Source of the DNA: Rhodoferax sp.
Lineage (GTDB): Bacteria > Pseudomonadota > Gammaproteobacteria > Burkholderiales > Burkholderiaceae_C
Assembly (NCBI GenBank): GCA_024235935.1
Contig: JACKLL010000003.1
Span: forward strand, 62,001 to 126,000
Reading direction: 5' to 3'
Length of the DNA: 64,000 nucleotides
Shown: positions 19,432 through 27,285 of the stretch, piece by piece
Layout: every line of letters starts with the position of its first letter
Position numbering within the stretch: the stretch's first letter is position 1
Position numbers and translations under genes: made by a program
Notes under the pieces: generated by a model
What the model saw: the letters and a program-made list of their open reading frames with translations, nothing else
What the model was told of the DNA's origin: nothing
Databases searched by the model: none

Positions 19432-20105
19432 GGGAGTACCTTGATGGAGATCACGGTCATCGTCGGCACGTCGTCCAGGCTGTCGCCGGTGAACACGGCC
19501 AGCACCTCTACATGGGCGCCCTTGAGCTTCGTGCGGTCGACCGACTTGAACGCCTCTTCGTACGCCTTGTCGTTGAAGGCATTGGCCAGCTGGGCGAAAT
19601 CGATCTGGTTGGTATAGGAAGTGAAATTGATGAACGGAAGAATGTCGCGAATCGTCGTTCCGCGGACCACCGGGCCGATCTGCAGTTCGGCGTCGGCCTT
19701 GCCGTCGCCATCGACATCGATATTGGCCACGCCGGCGCTCAGTTCGGTGTCGACCTCGACCAGTTTGCCGGTCAGACGGACCGCCATGTTCCACGGCGCA
19801 CCTTCGGCCTGCTGGCGATGGCCGTACTTGGCACCGGCAGCAGCCAGGTCCGCCTGCATGGCGCTCTTGAGTGTCGGGAAGTCCGCCGCCATGGCGCTGA
19901 TGGCCGGCAAGGCCTTCTTGTCCCACATCGCCTGCACTTCGGCCTTGGGGTCGAAGGACTTGTTCTCGAAGCTGCCTGCAGGCGTCGACGCTTTCTGCGG
20001 GTCATCGGCCGGCTTGCGCTCGATGCGGCAACCGGTCATGGCCAGGCTCAGCGTGGCAGCGGCCAGCAGCAGGCCCAGGGGGCGGAGCAGAGAAATGGGA
20101 TGCAT
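19428..20105 (-). CDS. DUF2291 family lipoprotein
   Basis: A 225-residue protein with a lipoprotein signal: a hydrophobic N-terminus ending LSLAMTGC, the lipobox cysteine, so it is anchored to a membrane. The body contains VQAMWDKKALPAI, VGVANIDVDGDGKAD-like (SAGVANIDVDGDGKADAELQ region) and RGTTIRDILPFINFTSY, which I recognise as DUF2291. These lipoproteins sit inside RbsABC-type sugar importer operons in Proteobacteria, between the binding protein and the ATPase as here, but their function is not established. Overlap with the ATPase start indicates the same operon. Confidence 0.85.
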   Translation of the reverse strand: MHPISLLRPLGLLLAAATLSLAMTGCRIERKPADDPQKASTPAGSFENKSFDPKAEVQAMWDKKALPAISAMAADFPTLKSAMQADLAAAGAKYGHRQQAEGAPWNMAVRLTGKLVEVDTELSAGVANIDVDGDGKADAELQIGPVVRGTTIRDILPFINFTSYTNQIDFAQLANAFNDKAYEEAFKSVDRTKLKGAHVEVLAVFTGDSLDDVPTMTVISIKVLP

Positions 20106-20204
20106 GGCGTGGTGTGCAGCAGCACGCAGCCGCTGCGCAGGTGTCTCTCGTGATTCTTTTGTGCGGCCTGCACCCGGGCCTGGCCCGGGTGCAGGTTCAG
20201 CGGC

Positions 20205-21149
20205 TTACTTGGACAGGGTGAAGGTTTCCAGCTTGCCGGCGTTCTTTGCCGTGATCAGCACGCAGTCCATCAGTTGCTTCTCGGGCAGTCCGGTCTTGCC
20301 GGTCTTGAGGAACTTGTCGGCCTGCTCGACCGCAATCTGCGCCTGGCGGTATGCGGGCTGCAGCACGGTGGCCTTGATGCCGCCCTTCTTGATCGAATCG
20401 CGCACGTCATTGCTGCCGTCGAAGCCGACCACGATGACGTCGGTGCGCTTGGCCGCCACCAAGGCGGCCCAGGCACCCATGGCCATGGTGTCGTTGCCGG
20501 AGATCACGCCCTTGATGTCCGGATTGGCCTGCAGAATGCTCTCCATCTTCTTGAAGGCTTCCGGCTGGCTCCAGTTGGCCGACTGGCGCGCCACCATGGT
20601 GAGACCCTTGTATTTGTCGATCACATCGTGGTAGCCCTTGGAGCGCACGCCGGCATTGATGTCCGCCTCGCGGCCGACCAGCTCCACGTACTTGCCCTTC
20701 TCCTTCATCAGCTTGACGAACTCTTCCGCACCGAGCTGCGCGCCCTGGTAGTTGTTGGACACGATCTGCGTCACGGCAATGCCGGTGGCATTGATTTCGC
20801 GGTCGATCAGGAAGGACGGGATGCCGGCGTCCTTGGCCTTCTTGACCGCCGCGACCGACGCTTCCGAGCCGGCGTTGTCCAGGATGATGGCCTTGGCCTT
20901 GCGGGCGATGGCGGTGTCGAACAGCTCGTTCTGCTTGTTGGCATCGTCGTCGTGCACCAGCACCAGCGTGTCGTAGCCCATCTCCTTGGCACGGGCCTCG
21001 GCGCCCACCGCTTCGGCCTTGAAGAACGGGTTGTCGTGCGACGGGGTGATGATCGCAATCAGGTCCTTGGCCTGGGCGCTGGCGGCCAGGCCGAAGGTCA
21101 GGGCGAGTGCGGCAGGGATGGCTGCCAGGAATCTGCGGGATGTCAACAT
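20205..21149 (-). CDS. Periplasmic sugar-binding protein of the ABC importer (ribose-binding type), probable D-apiose binding
   Basis: A 314-residue class B sugar-binding protein. Signal peptide: RRFLAAIPAALALTFGLAA ending SAQA. The mature protein starts KDLIAIITPSHDNPFFKAE, the standard first strand of ribose/galactose-type binding proteins, followed by GYDTLVLVHDDDANKQNELF, AIILDNAGSEASV, GIPSFLIDREIN, GVISGNDTMAMGAW and VVGFDGSNDVRDSI. The start ATG at 21149 has a GGAGACAAC ribosome-binding site; the longer frame is rejected. It is the specificity component of the importer. Apiose is proposed because the rest of the operon matches apiose degradation; a direct ligand assignment cannot be made from sequence by eye. 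Confidence 0.9.
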   Translation of the reverse strand: MLTSRRFLAAIPAALALTFGLAASAQAKDLIAIITPSHDNPFFKAEAVGAEARAKEMGYDTLVLVHDDDANKQNELFDTAIARKAKAIILDNAGSEASVAAVKKAKDAGIPSFLIDREINATGIAVTQIVSNNYQGAQLGAEEFVKLMKEKGKYVELVGREADINAGVRSKGYHDVIDKYKGLTMVARQSANWSQPEAFKKMESILQANPDIKGVISGNDTMAMGAWAALVAAKRTDVIVVGFDGSNDVRDSIKKGGIKATVLQPAYRQAQIAVEQADKFLKTGKTGLPEKQLMDCVLITAKNAGKLETFTLSK

Positions 21150-21225
21150 GTTGTCTCCACTTTCTGGGGTTGAGGTTGCAGGGAAAAAATGGGCGAGAGG
21201 GCTCACCCCGGGGGAATCGTTGCGA

Positions 21226-22059
21226 TCAGGTGATGCGCTGGATGCTGTCGGCAATCTCGGCCGGCTCGAAGATGCCGCGCCAGTCGTCGCGCATCAGGCG
21301 CGGCTTGCCGAATTCGATCGCCTTGTTGCAGGCATCGGAGAACTGGCCGGGGATCTCCTCGAAGATCACGGCGGCCAGGATGTTCATGTGGCCCAGCAGG
21401 AAGTCGCGCGCGGCCTCCTTGGGTACGCCGCGGCGCACGACCTCGTCCATGCCGTCGCGCATCACCGCCAGCAAGGTCGCGACCACGGTCTCGGACAGGC
21501 CCGGCTCGAGCAAGGCCATCTGTTCGACCGTCATCGCGTACGAGCGCAGGATAGGTGCGTAGATGGTCTTGGCAATCGCCTCGCCGATGGCGTAGTTCTC
21601 CTGTGGCCCCTGCATCAGCGAGTTGACGATGGACTGCGGTGCGGCCAGTCCGCCAAAGCGGTCCAGCCGGGCCTCCTCAGAAGGTGCGTTGTTGAAGATC
21701 GACGGGTGGCAGGGATGCGTGACGAAGTACACCAGGTCCTTGCGATCCGGCAGATGCCCGGCGAATGGCGCTGCAGCGTCCAGCGTGATGACCATGGTGC
21801 CCGGCTTGAGCATGGGGGAAATGGATGCGGCGATCTTGCCGATCACGGTGTCGGGCACGGCCAGGATGACGGCGTGTGCGCCATCGAGCGCGGTGGCGAC
21901 GTCGACGCAGCTGATGCCCAGCTCATCCTTCAGCCGTTTCTGGCCGACCTCGCTGACCTCCACATGGCGAACGGTGTAGGCACTGTTCTTGAGGTTGCGC
22001 GCAAGCCGTGCGCCCATCTTGCCGCCTGCGCCAAACAGGGCGATCGTGGGTAAGTTCAT
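21226..22059 (-). CDS. apnO: Probable D-apionate oxidoisomerase (NAD-binding phosphogluconate-dehydrogenase-like protein)
   Basis: A 277-residue dehydrogenase-like protein starting with a Rossmann fold, TIALFGAGGKMGARLARNL, then AHAVILAVPDTVIGKIAASI, PGTMVITLDAAAPFAGHLPD and VYFVTHPCHPSIFNN. The C-terminal half is helical, as in 6-phosphogluconate dehydrogenase relatives. This is the architecture of D-apionate oxidoisomerase, which oxidises D-apionate with migration of the hydroxymethyl group to give 3-oxo-isoapionate. It is the first gene of the minus-strand D-apiose operon. A GGAG ribosome-binding site precedes the ATG at 22059. The name rests on architecture plus neighbours (binding protein, kinase, RuBisCO-like protein). 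Confidence 0.75.
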   Translation of the reverse strand: MNLPTIALFGAGGKMGARLARNLKNSAYTVRHVEVSEVGQKRLKDELGISCVDVATALDGAHAVILAVPDTVIGKIAASISPMLKPGTMVITLDAAAPFAGHLPDRKDLVYFVTHPCHPSIFNNAPSEEARLDRFGGLAAPQSIVNSLMQGPQENYAIGEAIAKTIYAPILRSYAMTVEQMALLEPGLSETVVATLLAVMRDGMDEVVRRGVPKEAARDFLLGHMNILAAVIFEEIPGQFSDACNKAIEFGKPRLMRDDWRGIFEPAEIADSIQRIT

Positions 22060-22157
22060 GCTTTTCTCCAAAGAATTCGGGCAGCGCACAATTCAGTCGT
22101 TGAATTGGCTACTGGTATGATGAGTACATCACAAGGTCAGATGATCTTCACTAGGTA

Positions 22158-22178
22158 CTTACCCGAAGATCGGGTGAG
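22158..22178. promoter_or_regulatory. Inverted repeat in the divergent apnO / epimerase promoter region
   Basis: A near-perfect palindrome, ACCCGA-AGA-TCGGGT with two further matching pairs outside one mismatch, lies about 100 bases upstream of apnO and 150 bases upstream of the small open frame on the plus strand. The surrounding 260 bases are less GC-rich than the genes, as expected of a promoter. Candidate operator for either direction; no regulator can be matched to it. Confidence 0.4.
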
Positions 22179-22321
22179 CCGCAGCGGCGTTGTCACCCAC
22201 CCGCAGGCGCCGCGAAATCTCTGGCGCCAGGCCATCGGCATGCGAATTTGTCTCGCTGGGCAAGGCGTGGCGAGCGCGTGTTGCCCGCACAATATCGCCA
22301 CCCATCCATTGGAGACAAGGC

Positions 22322-22462
22322 ATGACAACAGGTGAGCAGAAAGGCCGATCAGCGGCCGCCATCGAGACGCCCAGCCGCACGGTCGGTGGCCGCCGGATAG
22401 CCGCGGGACCCGCCCCGGGGCAACAGACCCTCCCGCGCAAGACCCGCAGGGTGAAGCCGTGA
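22322..22462 (+). CDS. Small open reading frame of 46 residues ahead of the epimerase gene
   Basis: An ATG preceded by a strong ribosome-binding site (GGAGACAAGGC) opens a 46-codon frame whose TGA overlaps the GTG start of the epimerase gene (GTGA). The peptide (starting MTTGEQKGRSAAAIETP) is basic, low in hydrophobics and resembles nothing I recognise. It may be a leader or coupling peptide, or the remnant 5' end of a deleted gene. Only the ribosome-binding site and the overlap support it as translated. Confidence 0.4.
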   Translation: MTTGEQKGRSAAAIETPSRTVGGRRIAAGPAPGQQTLPRKTRRVKP

Positions 22463-23367
22463 GCGGCGTCCTCGTCCTGCAGTCCGGGGCCGCAACGGCC
22501 CGTCTGCTGCCGGCCGCCGGTGGAAGAATCTCCGCGCTGCGGCTGCAACCGCAAGGCAATGCGGACGCCGTCGACGTGCTCCATCCCTACCCGGAAGACT
22601 TCTTCGATGCGCTGCGCTGGGGCAAGGGCGGCATCTACCCTCTGATGCCGTATTCGAACCGGATTGCCCAGGCACGCGTTCGCGTCGATGGTGACGATGT
22701 CGCGCTGGCCCCCCATCCCGACGCTGCACCCCACACCTTGCATGGCAATGCCCATGCGCTGCCCTGGCAGCTGGAATCGCACACGGCGGACCGCGCGGTG
22801 CTGGTACTCGATGCCGCAGCCAGTCCGGCCTGGCCGTGGCACTACACAGCCCGCATGGAACTGGCACTGGCGCCGTCGGCCTTGTCGGCCACGCTGTCCA
22901 TCCGCAACGCCGACGCACGTCGCATGCCGGCCGGGCTGGGCCTGCATCCGTATTTCCGCCACCACAGCGATGCGGCCGTGGGCTACCGGCCCGGCGCGAT
23001 CTGGCCGCCGACACCCGACTTCGTCGCCATGGCCTCGCGCGCCCCGCTGCCACAGGAGATCCATGTGCCCGCGCGGCCGCTGCGTGCCGGCGGCCTCACC
23101 GACTACATCGGAGGATGGGATGGCAAGGCCACGGTCGAACTGCCGGAAGGCGCGGTGCTGGCCATCGATGCAGATCCGGTGTTCTCCCACCTCGTCGTGC
23201 ACCGACCGGACGCATTGACCTATCTGTGCCTGGAACCGGTCAGCCATGTCGCCGACGGCTTCAACCTGGATGCCCGTGGCGTGCCGGACACCGGCACCCA
23301 TTGGCTGGCGCCCGGGGAGTCGCTCTCAGGTGCGATGCGCTTCTCGCTTCGGCCGGCATCGGCATGA
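22459..23367 (+). CDS. Aldose 1-epimerase family protein
   Basis: A 302-residue galactose-mutarotase-fold protein. Key positions are visible: PLMPYSNRIAQAR (sugar-binding Asn/Arg), PHTLHGNAHALPW (first His), GLGLHPYFRHH (catalytic acid His) and YLCLEPVSHVADGFN (catalytic base Glu). It interconverts alpha and beta anomers of an aldose in the cytoplasm. The start is a GTG overlapping the stop of the 46-codon frame. The glucarate-dehydratase-type gene follows 61 bases later on the same strand. It could serve the D-apiose locus next door or an aldose that feeds the dehydratases; the sequence does not decide. Confidence 0.88.
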   Translation: MSGVLVLQSGAATARLLPAAGGRISALRLQPQGNADAVDVLHPYPEDFFDALRWGKGGIYPLMPYSNRIAQARVRVDGDDVALAPHPDAAPHTLHGNAHALPWQLESHTADRAVLVLDAAASPAWPWHYTARMELALAPSALSATLSIRNADARRMPAGLGLHPYFRHHSDAAVGYRPGAIWPPTPDFVAMASRAPLPQEIHVPARPLRAGGLTDYIGGWDGKATVELPEGAVLAIDADPVFSHLVVHRPDALTYLCLEPVSHVADGFNLDARGVPDTGTHWLAPGESLSGAMRFSLRPASA

Positions 23368-23428
23368 GCCACCGCCCACTCCCCCACAGGCCGACGCCCA
23401 CATCCAGCCGCAGCGCGAAGGAGCAGCC

Positions 23429-24712
23429 ATGAACGCCCCAGCCGCCGCCCGCATTGCCGAGGTACGCGTCACGCCGATCGCGTTTCGCGACCCGCCCCTG
23501 CTCAATGTCGCGGGCGTGCACGAGCCCTGGGCGCTGCGCAGCATCATCGAGGTCGAAACCACCGACGGCCGGATCGGCCTGGGCGAAAGTTATGGCGACC
23601 TGCAGACGCTTGCCAACCTGCAGCGCGTGGCGCCGCTACTGGCAGGGCTCGACGTGTTCGACACCAACGCGCTGATCCGCACCGTGTACGCGTCCGTCTC
23701 CGGCGACCCGGACCCTGCAGCGCCATTCCCGCCGCAGGGCGACAAGGCCCGCGCGAGCGCCCTTGCGGCATTCGAGGTTGCGTTCCTTGACCTGCAGGCA
23801 CAGCAACTGGAGCGGCCGCTGTACCAGTTGCTCGGCGGGGCCGTGCGCCCCGCCCTGCCCTTCAGCGCCTACCTGTTCTACAAGTTCGCACGCCACCATG
23901 GCTGGGACCATGACGATGCCGACGACTGGGGCGAGGTACTGACACCGGCCCAGATGGTCGGCGAGGCGCAGCGCATGGTCACCCGATACGGTTTCGGCTC
24001 GATCAAGCTCAAGGGTGGGGTGTTCGCGCCCGAGGTCGAGATCGAGGCCTTGCTGGCGCTGCGTGCGGCCTTTCCCGGCATGCCGCTGCGCATCGACCCC
24101 AATGGCGGCTGGACCGTGGAGACCACACGTCGCGTGCTGCCCGCCCTTGCGGCAGACGGACTGCTGGAATACCTGGAAGACCCGGTGTCGACGCTGCAGG
24201 AGATGGGCGAGGTGGCGACCTTCGCCAAGGGCATGCCGCTGGCCACCAACATGGTGACGATTGCGTTCGGCCACATCCCGGAGACCGTGCGCCTGGGCGC
24301 GGTGCAGGTGATTCTGTCGGACCACCACTACTGGGGCGGACTGCGCGCGACGCAGCAGCTGGCCGCCATCCGGGGCGCACCTTCGGCATCGGCATCTCGA
24401 TGCATTCCAACTCGCACCTGGGCATCAGCCTGGCTGCCATGACCCATGTCGGCGTGACAATTCCCAATCTGCGCTATGCCTGCGACACGCACTACCCCTG
24501 GCAGGTCGACGAGGTCATCACCGGCGGCAAGCTGCAGATCAGGGCGGCCAGCTGGCACCGCCAACAGGCCACGGCCTGGGGTGACGCTGGACCGCACGCA
24601 GCTGGCGCGGCTGCACCGCAACTACATCGATTGCGGCATCCGCGTGCGCGACGACGCCAGGGAGATGCGCAAGCACCAGCCGGACTTCGACGACCGGCGC
24701 CCGCGCTTCTGA
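23429..24712 (+). CDS. gudD: Glucarate dehydratase family protein (enolase superfamily), frameshifted in the 3' third
   Basis: Enolase-superfamily enzyme of the D-glucarate dehydratase group, which removes water from glucarate or a related aldarate to give 5-dehydro-4-deoxyglucarate. Diagnostic pieces: GFGSIKLKGGVFAPEVE (KxK base region), LRIDPNGGWTVE and LEYLEDP (metal ligands), then after a frame change SMHSNSHLGISLAAM (catalytic His) and IPNLRYACDTHYPWQ. Length of about 427 residues is normal. Three lost G residues, in runs near 24377, 24551 and 24580, break the frame; adding one G to each restores the whole family pattern. Start at 23429 has GAAGGAG upstream. Confidence 0.85.
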
Positions 24713-24718
24713 ATTCGC

Positions 24719-24757
24719 CGGCACGGCGGCGCCATCGCTGGCCCGCAGCCCGTGCCG
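24719..24757. terminator. Hairpin between convergent dehydratase genes
   Basis: CGGCACGG and CCGTGCCG form a perfect 8-bp stem with a 23-base loop in the 54-base gap between the stops of the convergent gudD-like and galactonate-dehydratase-like genes. There is no T run, so this is a positional inference. Confidence 0.45.
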
Positions 24758-24766
24758 CCGACGCGC

Positions 24767-25971
24767 TCAGGCGTAGCCGGTCGACCCGTCCGGCTTGACC
24801 GGCACCTTGCGTTCCCAGTGGATGTATTCCTCGGTGCCCAGCAGCGCTTCGTCCATCTCCACACCCCAGCCGGGGCGGTCCGGGCGCAGCTCCAGGTAAC
24901 CATCCTTTGGAAGGTGGGGATCCCTGACGTAGTGCGCGCCTCGTTCTTGCCGGACGCGGCGGCAACCTCACCGGTGCCGGCGCCAAACACATACCCCGGC
25001 CCGTGCGGCAGGCGGTATTCGAGGATGCGGAAGTTGGTCTGCGCCGCGCTGAAGTGCACGTTAACCGCCGTCGCCAGCTTGGACCCATCGGGTTGTGCGG
25101 CGCGATGGTCACGAAATGCGCTTCGGCCAGGGGCGGCGATCTTGCACATCTCCAGCACACCGCCCACCACGCAGATGTCGGGCTGGATGATGTCGACGCC
25201 GCGCACCTGCAGCAGCCGCAGGAACTCGAAGCGGCTGTACAGCGACTCGCCGGTGGCCAGCGTGCACTGCAGGCCGCGCTTGAGTTCTCCCCAGGCCTCG
25301 TAGTTCTCCGGCCGCATCGGCTCCTCGAAGAACAGCGGGTCGTACGGTGCCAGCGCATTGCCCAGTTGCATCGCCTGCGCCGGCTCGAAGATCTTGGCGT
25401 GGGCGTCGAAGGCGATCTCGTAGTCGCTGCGCACCGTTTCGCGCAGCTGGCGGAAGTACTCGGCACTGGTGCGCACCACCTCGCCCCAGCGGTTGCGGTG
25501 CATGTCGATGCGGTAGGGGCTGAGCTTGAATGCGGTCAGGCCCCATTCCGATTGCAGCGCATCCATCTGGTCGCGCGCGGCCATCGGGTCCGGCGCGGTG
25601 TAGATGCCGGCGTACACCTTGACCCGGTCGCGCACATTGCCGCCCAGCAGCATGTACACGGGGACACCCAGTGCCTTGGCCGAGATGTCCCACATGCAGT
25701 GGTCCAGCGCCGAGATCGCGGCCAGCCCCAGCGCACCCGGCGGGAAGCGGGTCTGCTGCATCAGGTAGTGGATCAGGTGGCCGATGCGCCGCGGGTCCTG
25801 GCCCTTGAGAAAGGTCAGCAGGTAGTCCAGCAGCGGGAACAGCGCCAGGTCGGGGCCGTGGTTGTAGCACTCGCCCCAGCCGGTGATGCCCTCGTCGGTG
25901 TCCATGGCCACGACGACGCGTGGGCGGTCCTTGTCGCGCGACATGTAGACGCGCAGTCGATCGATTTTCAT
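24767..25971 (-). CDS. Mandelate racemase / muconate lactonizing enzyme family dehydratase (galactonate-dehydratase-like), frameshifted near the 3' end
   Basis: Enolase-superfamily member of about 400 residues. The N-terminal capping domain starts MKIDRLRVYMSRDK and contains DEGITGWGECYNHG; the barrel shows GLTAFKLSPYRID, YEIAFDAHAKIF (metal Asp and catalytic His), FFEEPMRPENYE, ATGESLYSRFEF and DIIQPDICVVGGV. After frame changes near 25132 (extra C), 25083 (lost C) and 24940 (lost C) the tail reads HFVTIAPHNPMG, then a C-terminal Gly-Trp-rich end. The D-A-H and PHNPMG features are those of acid-sugar dehydratases of the galactonate dehydratase type. Downstream of the Dpp-type importer genes on the same strand. 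Confidence 0.82.
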
Positions 25972-26056
25972 GCTGTTGTCATCCGCTTTGTCGGCTCAAT
26001 GGGTTCAATGGGTTCAGTCGTCGGCTCCAGCGGTTCTGCCGTACGCAGACCGATGC

Positions 26057-27277
26057 TCATCTTCCGGTGAAATAGCGTCCCCGCTGCAGCCGGGTCTGCA
26101 CGTAGACGTTCTCGTCATGGGTCCCCGGCACATAGGAGCCGGATGCCGCCGACACCTGCGAGGAAATATTGGCCTGGCTCGGAAAACGTGCGACGAAGGC
26201 CTCGTCGATGTCCACACCCAGCCCGGGCGCATCGGGTACCTGCAAGAACCCGTCGACCGACACCGGATGCGGAACCACGGTCTGCGCGCGGCCTTCCCAA
26301 TCGTCCTCGATGCGCTCCAGGAACAAGGCATTGGGAATCGCCGCCAGCAGGTGCAGCGCCGCGTATTCCGCCACCGGCCCGAGCGAGCCGGAATGCGGCG
26401 CCACCATGATGTGGTGCGCCTCCGCCATCGCCGCAATCTTCTTCATCTGCGTGATGCCGCCGGCACGCCCGGTATCGGGCTGGATCACGTCGACCAGTTC
26501 GCGCTCGATCAGGTCCCGCTCGCCGAAGATCGTGCTCATGCGCTCGCCCGCCGCCAGCGGCACATGGGCAGCGTCGCGGATGCGCTTGTAGCCGTCCAGG
26601 TTGTCCGGCGCGATCGGGTCTTCGATGAACAACAGGTTGAACGGCTCCAGCGCGCGGGCCAGACGCGCGGCGTCGCCTGGCGTCAGCCACGGCGGCCCGT
26701 GCAGGTCGATCATGATGTCCATGTCGCCCCCACCGCATCGCGCAACGCCGCCACCTTGCGCACCGGGTCCGACACACCACCGCATTTGATCGCCGTGACG
26801 CCGCGCGCCTTCAGGTCGAGCGCGACCTCGGAGTGTTGGCATGGGCGTAGATGCGAACCTTGTCGCGGACCTGCCCGCCCAGCAGGTTCCAGACCGGAAC
26901 CCCAGCGCCTTGCCCTTGATGTCCCACAGCGCCATGTCGATGCCGGTCATCGCGCCCGCGCCGACCGTGCCTGTCATGCCATGCACCATGATGGCCGACA
27001 TCATGCGCTGCCACAGCCGCTCGATATGGGTCGGATCCTCGCCGATCAGGATGCGTCGCAGGTCCTGCACCGCGGTCTCGATCACGCGCGGCCAGCCCGA
27101 ACACTCACCAATGCCGACGATGCCCTCGTCGGTGTAGACCTTGACGAACAGCCAGTTGCGGGTGCCGGTGATGCCGGCGGAATAGGCCTGCGTGCCGAAG
27201 GCGTTGTCGGAAGCCCAGGCCTTGGGCGCCGGCGCACCCACATGCATCAGAAAGGTCCGGATGTCGGTGATCTTCAT
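26057..27277 (-). CDS. Mandelate racemase / muconate lactonizing enzyme family dehydratase, frameshifted in the middle
   Basis: A second acid-sugar dehydratase-like enzyme of about 406 residues. N-terminal MKITDIRTFLMHVG and DEGIVGIGECSGWPRV, then GAMTGIDMALWDIKGKALG; barrel residues in MDIMIDLHGPPWLTP (metal Asp, His), LLFIEDPIAPDN, PLAAGERMSTIFGER and DVIQPDTGRAGGIT, with the C-terminal catalytic His in IMVAPHSGSLG. Lost bases in G/C runs near 26737, 26837 and 26899 break the frame between residues about 130 and 185; the similarity resumes cleanly after each. It lies 8 bases downstream of the ABC transporter ATPase gene, so it belongs to the transporter operon. Its substrate is probably a sugar acid imported by that system. 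Confidence 0.82.
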   Translation of the reverse strand: MKITDIRTFLMHVGAPAPKAWASDNAFGTQAYSAGITGTRNWLFVKVYTDEGIVGIGECSGWPRVIETAVQDLRRILIGEDPTHIERLWQRMMSAIMVHGMTGTVGAGAMTGIDMALWDIKGKALGFRSGTCWAGRSATRFASTPMPTLRGRARPEGARRHGDQMRWCVGPGAQGGGVARCGGGDMDIMIDLHGPPWLTPGDAARLARALEPFNLLFIEDPIAPDNLDGYKRIRDAAHVPLAAGERMSTIFGERDLIERELVDVIQPDTGRAGGITQMKKIAAMAEAHHIMVAPHSGSLGPVAEYAALHLLAAIPNALFLERIEDDWEGRAQTVVPHPVSVDGFLQVPDAPGLGVDIDEAFVARFPSQANISSQVSAASGSYVPGTHDENVYVQTRLQRGRYFTGR

Positions 27278-27285
27278 GCGCCCTC

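Noticed and set aside
17866..19926. Long ATPase open frame extending 165 codons upstream of its start
   Set aside because: The extension is the DUF2291 gene read in another frame; the ATG at 19431 overlaps the DUF2291 stop and gives the family start.
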